From contig JAEWEG010000093.1 in assembly GCA_023389575.1 (NCBI GenBank), positions 62,001 to 126,000 on the forward strand: a DNA stretch of 64,000 bases, given 5' to 3'. The DNA comes from Chloroflexota bacterium. GTDB lineage: Bacteria > Chloroflexota > Chloroflexia > Thermomicrobiales > UBA6265. The notes beneath the pieces were generated by a model. The model was not told the DNA's origin. It searched no databases and saw nothing but the letters and a program-made list of their open reading frames with translations. The translations under genes were made by a program, and so were the position numbers. Below are positions 56,820 through 64,000 of this stretch, one piece after another. Each line of letters starts with the position of its first letter. The stretch's first letter is position 1.

Positions 56820-57848
56820 TCAGGCGGCCGGGGTTGCCGACGCCGACGCTTCGCTGTCGGGAGCGAGTTCGCCCGAGATCGCGGCCTCGAGCTTCTCCTG
56901 CTGTTCGGCGAGCGATTCGCCAGGGAGGGCGATGTATCCGACGTCCTCGGCCAGCGGGCCACTGTTGGCCAGGTAGAACCGCAGGAACTCCTGTAGGCTG
57001 GGATCGGACTGGAGGTCTCCAGCGTTGACGTACACGAAGAGCGTTCGCGACAGCGGGGCGTACGAGCCATCGCCGATGGTCTCGATGCTCGGCGCCACCG
57101 GACCATTGCCAGCGTCGATCGCGACCGCCTTGAGGCTATCCTGGTTTTCGACGTAGTAGGCGAAACCGAAGTAGCCGAGGGCGTTGGTGCTGCCGATGAC
57201 ACCCTGGACCAGCACGTTGTCGTCCTCGCTCGGGATGTAGTCGGTCCGGACCGCGACATCGTCGCCGAGGATTTCCTCGTTGAAGTAGTCGAAGGTGCCG
57301 GAGTCAGCACCCGGGCCGTACAGCTCGATCGGCTCTTCCGGCCATTCCGGGTTCACATCCGACCAGTTGACGACTCCACCGTCGGCGCTCCAGATCTGGG
57401 CGAGCTGTTCGACGGTGAGGGACTCGACGAAGTCGTTGTCGGCGCTCACAACCACCGTGATTCCGTCGTAGGCCACGTTGAGCACGTAGTAGCCAACGCC
57501 ATTCTCGGCGGCCAGCGCGGACTCATCGTCCGAAATGGGGCGTGACGCGTTCGAGATCTGGATTTCGCCGTTGGCGAACCGCTCGAAACCACCACCGGAA
57601 CCGGAAATGCCGTTGGTGACCGTGATGCCAGGGGCAACCGCGGCGAATTCCTCGATCACGGCCTCGGTGAGCGGTCCAACCGTGGACGATCCATCGGCTT
57701 CGATCGTGCCCTCAATCTCGGAAATATTGTCTGGCGCGGTGTACTCGGTCTGCGCCGAAACGATGCCGAAGCCAGCCAGCGGCGCCGCGGCGAGTACCGC
57801 GGCCGACCCAATCACCATCTTGCGTCGAGAAATAATCGCATCGAACAT
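56820..57848 (-). CDS. pstS: Phosphate ABC transporter substrate-binding protein
   Basis: Extracytoplasmic phosphate-binding protein. The 342 residues start with a twin-arginine-type signal, ISRRKMVIGSAAVLAAAPLA, cleaved near VSAQ. Phosphate-site motifs follow: IEADGSSTVGPLTEAV, GISGSGGGFERFANGEIQIS and YGPGADSGTFDYFNEEI. AAGGAGAA lies 8 bases before the ATG. It is first of the pstSCAB-phoU genes and follows the PhoB-like regulator gene by 87 bases. Confidence 0.96.
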   Translation of the reverse strand: MFDAIISRRKMVIGSAAVLAAAPLAGFGIVSAQTEYTAPDNISEIEGTIEADGSSTVGPLTEAVIEEFAAVAPGITVTNGISGSGGGFERFANGEIQISNASRPISDDESALAAENGVGYYVLNVAYDGITVVVSADNDFVESLTVEQLAQIWSADGGVVNWSDVNPEWPEEPIELYGPGADSGTFDYFNEEILGDDVAVRTDYIPSEDDNVLVQGVIGSTNALGYFGFAYYVENQDSLKAVAIDAGNGPVAPSIETIGDGSYAPLSRTLFVYVNAGDLQSDPSLQEFLRFYLANSGPLAEDVGYIALPGESLAEQQEKLEAAISGELAPDSEASASATPAA

Positions 57849-57884
57849 GTTGGACTTCTCCTTGAATCAACTGTGTACCGACCA

Positions 57885-57903
57885 TCGGACGAACGTCGTC
57901 CGA
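57885..57903. repeat. 8-bp inverted repeat between phoB-like gene and pstS
   Basis: TCGGACGA-ACG-TCGTCCGA is a perfect inverted repeat with a 3-base centre. It could be a short mRNA hairpin or a protein site in the pstS leader. No U-run follows. Confidence 0.45.
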
Positions 57904-57935
57904 CCCATGCTGAAAGACAGGCTCCGATGCCCGGT

Positions 57936-58730
57936 CTACTCAGCTGCCTTCGTGACCTGAAGTGAGTTTCCAGACGCCGCCGCTCCCGCTTCCGAAGCGA
58001 CCCGCTGCTCTGGATCGAGAACGAACCGGTATCCGGCGCCATAAACGGTGCGGATGCAGTCGCTCGTCATGCCCGCCGCCTGCAGCTTTCCGCGCAGCCA
58101 CGAAATGTGAACATCCACCGTGCGCTCGTCGACGAACACATCGGTGCCCCAGACGGAATCGAGCAGCTCCTGTCGCTGGAACACCCGTCCTGGCTCCATT
58201 GCCAGGGTGACGAGCAGGCCGAATTCCTTCGGCCGCAACAGAAGCTCCTCCTCGCCGACCCTTGCCCTGCGGCGATCGGGTTCGACCTGGAGCTTTCCTC
58301 GGTAGAGGATGCTTGGCGGTTTCGCGGAGGCCACCGCCTTGCGGCGCACCACGGCCCTTACCCGCGCCAGCAGCTCCCGAAGCGCGAACGGCTTGACCAC
58401 GTAGTCGTCGGCGCCCAGTTCGAAACCATCGACTCGATCCTGTTCCTCGCCTTTCGCCGAGAGCATCAGCACCGGAAAGTCGTGGTCCTTTCGAAGCGCG
58501 CGCAGCACCTGGAACCCGTTGAGCCTGGGTAGCATGACGTCCAGAATCATCAGGTCCAGGCGATGGCCGTGTTCGCCCACCACCTCAAGCGCCGACGCCC
58601 CGTCCGCCGCGGTCAGAACCTCGTATCCCTCACGCACCAGGTTGAACGCCAGGGTGCTTCTCAGGGTCGGATCGTCCTCGACGAGCAGAACGGTTGCCTC
58701 TTCGCGTTGGTCATGTGGCTGTGCCGCCAT
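57936..58730 (-). CDS. PhoB/PhoP-like response regulator
   Basis: OmpR-class regulator, 264 residues. The receiver has acidic pair VEDDP, phospho-acceptor Asp in LMILDVMLPRLNG, Ser in LMLSAKGEE and Lys in DYVVKPFA. The winged helix follows, LRPKEFGLLVTLAMEPGRVF, RTVDVHISWLRGKL and RTVYGAGYRF. Its position ahead of pstSCAB-phoU makes it the likely phosphate-response activator. No histidine kinase gene adjoins it in the window. An upstream in-frame GTG at 58772 is an alternative start. Confidence 0.9.
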   Translation of the reverse strand: MAAQPHDQREEATVLLVEDDPTLRSTLAFNLVREGYEVLTAADGASALEVVGEHGHRLDLMILDVMLPRLNGFQVLRALRKDHDFPVLMLSAKGEEQDRVDGFELGADDYVVKPFALRELLARVRAVVRRKAVASAKPPSILYRGKLQVEPDRRRARVGEEELLLRPKEFGLLVTLAMEPGRVFQRQELLDSVWGTDVFVDERTVDVHISWLRGKLQAAGMTSDCIRTVYGAGYRFVLDPEQRVASEAGAAASGNSLQVTKAAE

Positions 58731-58794
58731 TGCCTGGTTTCGCCTCCACCCGCTGAACCGTGGAATGTTCACGAGAGCAATGATCGGCGGCGGA

Positions 58795-58822
58795 GCTTAA
58801 TGGTTTGTAAGCGGAGTGTTAA
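58795..58822 (-). promoter_or_regulatory. Candidate Pho box upstream of the phoB-like gene
   Basis: On the minus strand TTAACA (58822-58817), CTTACA (58811-58806) and TTAAGC (58800-58795) repeat with an exact 11-bp period and 5-bp gaps. This resembles the direct TT(A/T/C)ACA hexamers bound by PhoP in Bacillus. It lies 65-92 bases upstream of the chosen start. Confidence 0.5.
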
Positions 58823-58954
58823 ATAACCGCGCGGAAAAGGTAAAAAACGGCGATTCGCTTAACAGCTCAGGCGTATCTGGGCACAAGGAACCTCCAGCGG
58901 TTAAATGCTTGCCGGAGGTCCGCGTCGATGTATTAAGCCGGGGAGTTGTCAATG

Positions 58955-60268
58955 TCAGGGCGTAACAGCCGGTGTCGCCTCCACGGTTTGCTGGGCCAAA
59001 TGTGTCGGACGGCTCTTGCCCTGATCGAGAAATGACACCGCCGCGGTCACGAACGGATCGCCAGAACGCACGCCCGCGCCGGAGCCGGTCGTCAGCAGGA
59101 CATCGGGATTGATGCCTTCCCCCTGGATTCGCCCCTTGCTCGGCGTGAACCACTCGGCCACTGTCACCCGCAGCGAGGCGCCATCGTCAAAGTCGAAGAT
59201 GCGCTGGACCGACCCCTTGCCGAAGGTTCTCTCACCAATCACCAGCGCGCGATCGTAATCACGCAGCGAACCCGCCACGATCTCGGCGGCGCTGGCCGTG
59301 TTCCCGTCCACGAGCACGATGAGGGGCAAGTCGGTCGGCCCCGATTCGCCATTGATGATCGGAATTGCCGCCTCGTTGCCCGGACCGGGTGTCGTGTCCT
59401 CGTACAGCGCTGGACCAACGTCCTCGGGCAGGAAGCGCCCGATCGTTTCCTGGGCGGACCGTACCCAGCCACCGCCGTTACCTCGCAGGTCCAGCACGAT
59501 ACCAGTGATACCGGTCGCCTCGGCTTCGGCCAGCGCCTCGTCGAGTTCCTGGGTCGTCCTATCGCCAAAAATGTCGATCGCGATTCGCATGTAGGTGGTG
59601 CCTTCGATCTGCTCCCACGCCACGGGATGCACGATGATCGCCTCGCGCTCGATGCTGAGCGTGATCGGCCCCTCGGCTGCTGGCTGCTGGATCGTCAGAT
59701 CCACGGACGAGCCCACCGGCCCGCGCAGGTCCAGGCCGGTGAGATCACCTTCGATCGCCGCCACTGGTCGATTGTCGATCCGAACGACGACATCACCCGC
59801 CTTGACGCCGGCTCGCGAAGCCGGGGTATCGGGTCCCACCCGGCCGACGAAGACCACGCCTTCAACCTCCTGAAGCGTGATCCCGATCCCGCCATACTCT
59901 CCTTCCAGTTCCTCGGCGGCGATCTGCGCCTCCATGGGTGGCAGGTAACGGGTGTAGTCGTCATTGAGACTCGAGAGCATTCCGCTGATCGCCTGCTGCT
60001 CCAGCGTGGTCTCGAACGTCACCTGCTCGTCTGGCGTTGTCGGCCGGTAGTAATAGTTGTTCGTCAATACGCCGGTGACGGCGTCCAGGTCCTCGAAGCC
60101 ACCCTCGGCCTGGTTTGGCGCGGTCTCCCGGCCAACGTAGATGCCGCCCACCATGCCCACCAGGAGCACGAGCAGGAACAGGGCCGACATGCGAAGATAG
60201 AAGTGCGTTGGCGACAGGGTCGCGGAGGACTTCCGCTCCGCGCCGCGCGGTGTCTGATCCTGAATCAT
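58955..60268 (-). CDS. S41 family C-terminal processing protease
   Basis: Membrane-anchored serine protease of the CtpA/Prc class. The 437 residues have one N-terminal membrane helix (ALFLLVLLVGMVGGIYVG), a PDZ domain (YGGIGITLQEVEGVVFVG, SRAGVKAGDVVVRIDN) and the catalytic core with Ser in GNTASAAEIVAG and Lys in ERTFGKGSVQ. The ATG at 60268 is chosen because AGGGG lies 6 bases upstream; the open frame extends well upstream over the coaX promoter region. Substrates are unknown. Confidence 0.92.
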   Translation of the reverse strand: MIQDQTPRGAERKSSATLSPTHFYLRMSALFLLVLLVGMVGGIYVGRETAPNQAEGGFEDLDAVTGVLTNNYYYRPTTPDEQVTFETTLEQQAISGMLSSLNDDYTRYLPPMEAQIAAEELEGEYGGIGITLQEVEGVVFVGRVGPDTPASRAGVKAGDVVVRIDNRPVAAIEGDLTGLDLRGPVGSSVDLTIQQPAAEGPITLSIEREAIIVHPVAWEQIEGTTYMRIAIDIFGDRTTQELDEALAEAEATGITGIVLDLRGNGGGWVRSAQETIGRFLPEDVGPALYEDTTPGPGNEAAIPIINGESGPTDLPLIVLVDGNTASAAEIVAGSLRDYDRALVIGERTFGKGSVQRIFDFDDGASLRVTVAEWFTPSKGRIQGEGINPDVLLTTGSGAGVRSGDPFVTAAVSFLDQGKSRPTHLAQQTVEATPAVTP

Positions 60269-60363
60269 GATGTCCCCTGAGCCCACATGAAGGCTCACTT
60301 CACGCTCGATGTAGGTACTCTGGCCCAACGCGGGCGCCGATTCGCGATCCCTGGGGTGAGGCA

Positions 60364-61149
60364 ATGCTGCTTGTTGTCGACGTCGGCAATACCAACACCG
60401 TATTCGGCCTGTTCGACATCGAGTCCAGAATGCAGGTCGCCAATGCTCGCATGTCCACCCGGCGCGATCGAATGCCGGATGAATGGTACGCGATCCTCGC
60501 TCCGGTCCTGAGTTCGGCCGGGATCGATCCAAATCGCATCACCGCGATGGTCATTTCCAGCGTGGTGCCCAGCGTCACGCGCTGGCTGACGGAGATGGGA
60601 AGCAGCCACCTCGGCATCCAGGCCATGCAGGTGAGCGTCGACCTGAATCTCGGGATTGGGATCGATTACCCGCAACCTCGCGAGATCGGCGCGGACCGGC
60701 TCGTCAACTCCGCCGCGGCGTTCCGGAAATACGGCGCTCCCCTGATCTCGATCGACTTCGGCACCGCGATCAACTTCGATATCGTGGATCACCACGGGAA
60801 CTACGTTGGCGGAGCGCTCGCTCCGGGCCTGATCGTCGCCTTCGAGGCCATGACCTCGCGGGCTGCCCGCCTCTTCAATGTCGAGCTGGTTCCACCCGAG
60901 AACGCCATCGGCCGATCGACCACCGAAGCGCTCCAGTCCGGCATGGTGCTCGGCTACCTGTCGCTCCTCGAAGGCATGATCCGTCGCATCGAGGACGAAC
61001 TCGAGGGCGACCCCACGGTCATCGTCACCGGTGGCTACAGCGAGATCTTCGCGGAGGCGTCACCTCTGATCGACGCCTACGAGCCCGACCTCACCATCGA
61101 CGGCCTCCGGCTCGTCTACGAGTTGAACTCCGGCCAAGGCCACTCCTGA
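60364..61149 (+). CDS. coaX: Type III pantothenate kinase
   Basis: First enzyme of coenzyme A synthesis: phosphorylates pantothenate. The 261 residues contain the phosphate loop DVGNTNTVFGLFD, the pantothenate site IGADRLVNSAAAF, SIDFGTAINFDIV, GGALAPGL and the late VTGGYSE. Type III enzymes are long in the MEP-using bacteria but have no sequence similarity to CoaA. It is divergent from the S41 protease gene, about 95 bases apart. Confidence 0.95.
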   Translation: MLLVVDVGNTNTVFGLFDIESRMQVANARMSTRRDRMPDEWYAILAPVLSSAGIDPNRITAMVISSVVPSVTRWLTEMGSSHLGIQAMQVSVDLNLGIGIDYPQPREIGADRLVNSAAAFRKYGAPLISIDFGTAINFDIVDHHGNYVGGALAPGLIVAFEAMTSRAARLFNVELVPPENAIGRSTTEALQSGMVLGYLSLLEGMIRRIEDELEGDPTVIVTGGYSEIFAEASPLIDAYEPDLTIDGLRLVYELNSGQGHS

Positions 61150-61330
61150 TTTCCTACGGCCACCTTCGCCACCAGCGGGAACAGGAGGGAGGTCTGCATC
61201 GGCCCTTTCGTCGCTTTCCCAATCCCCTGCGCCCGCATATACTTCATCGAAACTCAACAAAGTGCGATCTGCTGCAAGACAGGTTCGCGAATAGTCACTA
61301 CGGCGCGAGCTTGTCCACGTCTGGAAGAGG

Positions 61331-63421
61331 ATGAGCATGAAGCAGTATCCCGCGGAGCGTATTCGAAACGTCGGTCTCTTTTCCCACGGTGGCGCGGGAA
61401 AGACTTCCCTGGCCGAAGCGTTTCTGTTCGTCAGTGGCGCCACCAGTCGTCTCGGCAACGCCCAGGACGGCACCACTGCGTCCGACTACGATCCAGACGA
61501 AATCAAGCGCGGCATGTCCATCAGCACCACCGTCCTCCCGGTTGAGTGGGAAGATCACAAGATCAACGTGCTCGACGTTCCGGGTTACGCCGACTTCCTA
61601 GGAGAAGTCCACGCCGCGATGCGGGTGGTGGACAGCGCGGTGATCCTCGTCGACGCCTCGGCCGGCGTCGAGGTCGGCACCGAGCACGCCTGGAAGCTCG
61701 CCAATAAATACAACCTGCCCCGGCTGCTCTTCGCGAACAAGATGAATCGCGAGAACGCGGACTTCGGCCGGACACTTGAATCGCTCCGCGAAGCCTTCGG
61801 CAAGAGCGTCGCCCCGATCCACTTCCCGATCGGTTCCGACAAGTCCTTCAAGGGGATTGTCGACTTGCTCAGTAACCAGGCATACGTCTACCACGACAAC
61901 GCCGACGGTGGCTTCGATACGGTGCCAATTCCAGCGGAATGCGCGGGCGAGGTCGAGACATACCGGCGCGCCCTGGTCGAGAGCATCGCCGAGCACAACG
62001 AAGACCTGATGATGCGCTATCTCGACGACGACCCCATCTCCGACGACGAGTTGTTCGACGAACTGAGGTCATGCATCAGCGACGGTTCGGTCACGCCTCT
62101 GCTATGTGGAGCGACCCAGTACACCCTCGCCATCCAACCGCTCCTCTCGGCCATCATCCGTGAGTTGCCCGCCGCCTCGGAAAGGACCGAACCAGCAAAG
62201 GTCAACGGCGAGGACACCGTCCTGGAAGCCGATCCCACCGCTCCGCTCGCGGCCCTTGCCTTCAAGACCGTCAGTGATCCCCATGTCGGCCGCGTCAACT
62301 ACTTCAGGGTCTTCACGGGAACCTTCGAGTCCTCCTCCCACGTCACCAACACGACGAAGAACGAGGGCGAACGCATCGGGCAGCTCTTCTACCCGATCGG
62401 CAAGGAGCACGAATCCACCGAATCGGTCGTCGCCGGCGACATCGGCGGAGTTTCCAAGCTGGGATCGGTCGCGACCGGAGATACCCTGGCGGCGGACGGC
62501 TCCGGAATTGTCCTCGATGGCGTCGCGACGCCTCAGGCGTCCTACAGCTGCGCCGTTCATCCGCGTTCCAAGTCCGATCTCGACAAGCTTAGTCAGGCTC
62601 TCGTCCGGCTCCGGGAGGAGGACCCTTCGATCGTCCTCTCGCGCGACCCGATCACCGGCGAGACGATCGTCAGTGGGCTTGGCGAACCTCACGTGCAAAT
62701 CTCACTGGACCGGATGAGCCGTCGTAGCGGTGTACACGTCGACATCGGGCTCCCGCGGGTCGCCTATCGCGAAACCATCCGCTCGAAGACGACCAGCGAG
62801 TACAAGCACAAGAAGCAGACCGGCGGCGCCGGCCAGTACGGCCATGTATTCCTGGAACTGGAACCACTCACGGACGCGGAATTCGAGTTCACCGACCGGG
62901 TGGTTGGCGGCTCCGTGCCGAAGGGGTACTTCCCGGCCGTCGAGAAGGGCATCAAGGACGCTCTCGAATCCGGCCCCATCGCCGGCTACCCCGTCGTCAA
63001 TATCCGGGCCATCCTGACCGATGGCAGCTATCACAACGTCGACTCCAATGAAATGGCGTTCCGCATCGCCGCCAAGGAGGCGTTCAAGCGCGGCATCCTC
63101 AACGCCAGTCCCACCCTCCTGGAACCGATCAACCTCTTGCGGGTCACCGTCCCCGACGCCTACCTGGGCGACGTGATGAGCGACCTCAATTCCAAGCGTG
63201 CTCACGTCAGCGGCGTCGAGCCCGGCGAGGATGGAACCTCGGTCATCGAAGCCATGGCTCCGGCGGCGGAACTCCAGCGATATGCCACCGACCTGCGATC
63301 GATCACCCAGGGACGGGGCTCGTTTACATCGGAATTCGTTCGTTACGAGGAGGTTCCGGCGCACCTCGCGGAAGCGATCAAACGCGAGGCGGAAACCGTC
63401 GCCAGTGGACAGGCCGCCTGA
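61331..63421 (+). CDS. Elongation factor G-like GTPase (EF-G2 type)
   Basis: A 696-residue translational GTPase of EF-G architecture: G domain, domains II-V ending near AELQRYATDLRSITQGRGSF. The P-loop is GLFSHGGAGKTSLAEA, unlike canonical EF-G, which places it with the EF-G2 paralogues whose role is not settled. The G3 motif LDVPGYADF is normal, but G4 reads NKMN (136-139) in place of NKMD. ATGs at 61331 and 61337 are both possible; AGAGG fits the second better. Canonical fusA was not seen in the window. Confidence 0.9.
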   Translation: MSMKQYPAERIRNVGLFSHGGAGKTSLAEAFLFVSGATSRLGNAQDGTTASDYDPDEIKRGMSISTTVLPVEWEDHKINVLDVPGYADFLGEVHAAMRVVDSAVILVDASAGVEVGTEHAWKLANKYNLPRLLFANKMNRENADFGRTLESLREAFGKSVAPIHFPIGSDKSFKGIVDLLSNQAYVYHDNADGGFDTVPIPAECAGEVETYRRALVESIAEHNEDLMMRYLDDDPISDDELFDELRSCISDGSVTPLLCGATQYTLAIQPLLSAIIRELPAASERTEPAKVNGEDTVLEADPTAPLAALAFKTVSDPHVGRVNYFRVFTGTFESSSHVTNTTKNEGERIGQLFYPIGKEHESTESVVAGDIGGVSKLGSVATGDTLAADGSGIVLDGVATPQASYSCAVHPRSKSDLDKLSQALVRLREEDPSIVLSRDPITGETIVSGLGEPHVQISLDRMSRRSGVHVDIGLPRVAYRETIRSKTTSEYKHKKQTGGAGQYGHVFLELEPLTDAEFEFTDRVVGGSVPKGYFPAVEKGIKDALESGPIAGYPVVNIRAILTDGSYHNVDSNEMAFRIAAKEAFKRGILNASPTLLEPINLLRVTVPDAYLGDVMSDLNSKRAHVSGVEPGEDGTSVIEAMAPAAELQRYATDLRSITQGRGSFTSEFVRYEEVPAHLAEAIKREAETVASGQAA

Positions 63422-63449
63422 CCTCTGGCCACCCGAAAGCTCTAGACTG

Positions 63450-63499
63450 GACGACAGCAAGGACCGTCACTCGACTCGGTCCTTGCTGTCGTCTTGTTG
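63450..63499 (+). terminator. Terminator after the EF-G2-type gene
   Basis: GACGACAGCAAGGACCG pairs with CGGTCCTTGCTGTCGTC (17 bp) around a 10-base loop and is followed by TTGTTG, 28 bases after the stop codon. Confidence 0.85.
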
Positions 63500-63530
63500 A
63501 TTCCAGTCCCGAAAGGACGCTTACCTTCCC

Positions 63531-63962
63531 ATGTCACATGAACAACAACCGCTCTTCGACGCTCCAAAGGCTGCCTCCTACGAAATCGTCTTCGACGGCG
63601 GCTCGCTCGGAAATCCGGGCAAGGGGTATGGCAGCTACGAAATCACGTCGAACGGAGCGGTCGTCCGCCATCACCGGCACGACTATGGGGACGGCGTCAC
63701 CAACAATCAGGCCGAGTACCAGACACTGATCGAAGCCCTGGCCTGGCTGCATCAGGAACTTGGCCCGGCCGCCTCGGCCGCCAAGGTCACTGTCAACGGC
63801 GACAGCCAGTTGGTGCTGAATCAACTACTAGGCAAGTGGAAGGTCAAGAACGAAGGGCTTCGACCACTGCACCAGCGTGCGTCGAGCCTCATCAGGCAGT
63901 TCAAGTCCGTCGCGCTGGTCTGGCACGATCGGAGCAAGTCGGTCGCCCGACTCGGACACTAG
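63531..63962 (+). CDS. RNase HI-like protein with altered C-terminus
   Basis: A 143-residue protein of the RNase H fold. Three metal-binding positions are clear: Asp22 (VFDGGSLGNPGKGYGSY), Glu62 (TNNQAEYQTLIEAL) and Asp91 (VNGDSQLVLNQL). The usual final Asp in an N-x-x-AD motif is missing; the chain ends WHDRSKSVARLGH. It resembles the RNase HI-like group found in Actinobacteria and Chloroflexota rather than classical RnhA. The remaining 38 bases to the window end hold nothing recognisable. Confidence 0.82.
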   Translation: MSHEQQPLFDAPKAASYEIVFDGGSLGNPGKGYGSYEITSNGAVVRHHRHDYGDGVTNNQAEYQTLIEALAWLHQELGPAASAAKVTVNGDSQLVLNQLLGKWKVKNEGLRPLHQRASSLIRQFKSVALVWHDRSKSVARLGH

Positions 63963-64000
63963 GATCGGCGCCGGTTCAGGCGCTCCATTCGCAGGCCGAA

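Noticed and set aside
58891..58918. CCTCCAGC...GCCGGAGG hairpin upstream of the PhoB-like gene
   Set aside because: Short, mismatched stem with a 12-base loop and no U-tail; could occur by chance in GC-rich DNA.

Overview
The window is a dense, GC-rich stretch of ordinary bacterial chromosome with no insertion sequence, prophage, CRISPR array, rRNA or convincing tRNA. The gene content suggests a Chloroflexota-type bacterium, perhaps Thermomicrobia-like. The clues are a tryptophan T-box ahead of trpEGDC, an HspR-type regulator beside ClpB, several Tat-exported proteins, a GH57 branching enzyme beside MalQ, an EF-G2-type factor, and no lipopolysaccharide genes. This is inference from content only; a deep-branching actinobacterium is the main alternative.

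Layout. 1-4.3 kb: tryptophan operon trpEGDC (minus strand; trpC is cut by the window edge) behind a strong promoter and a T-box leader whose specifier reads UGG. 4.4-10.3 kb: M42 peptidase, mutM, small unknown proteins, then rsmA-ispE-unknown Tat protein. 10.3-19.1 kb: CvpA-like protein and an alpha-glucan locus (glgE, treS and mak on the minus strand; glgX on the plus strand). 19.1-25.0 kb: MarR regulator, a NarL-type two-component pair, YajQ, a phospholipid gene pair and a glycerophosphodiesterase. 25.0-31.7 kb: hspR-clpB, a 44-residue membrane miniprotein, a secreted DUF3352 protein and a second M42 peptidase. 31.8-37.1 kb: Tat-exported substrate-binding protein, GH57 branching enzyme and MalQ. 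37.2-45.8 kb: PTE-rich lipoprotein, mreB, adenosine deaminase, an LLM-type protein, radC, an MFS transporter, ftsY-ffh. 46-50.6 kb: a metal ABC operon (binding protein, ATPase, two permeases) closed by a DtxR/MntR regulator, with a palindrome over its promoter. 50.6-58.8 kb: trmH, a YesL-like protein, a SprT-like protein, a pseudo-receiver protein, then phoB-pstSCAB-phoU. 59-64 kb: S41 protease, coaX, an EF-G2-type factor and an RNase HI-like protein.

How the genes work together. GlgE, TreS and maltokinase form the trehalose-to-glucan route; GlgX, the GH57 branching enzyme and MalQ would branch, debranch and rearrange the polymer. PhoB-like regulator, PstSCAB and PhoU form a complete phosphate module, with three hexamers at 11-bp spacing upstream that look like PhoP boxes. 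The metal operon carries its own regulator and a likely operator. FtsY and Ffh, 3 bp apart, form the protein-targeting core.

No wholly new system stands out. The best second looks are the winged-helix-like tail on the second metal permease, the Asn in place of Asp in the G4 motif of the EF-G2-type protein, the Pho-box, MntR-type and HAIR-type operators read from sequence, the repeat cluster at the end of the NarL-type regulator gene, and several short or degenerate proteins (pseudo-receiver, SprT-like, RNase HI-like).
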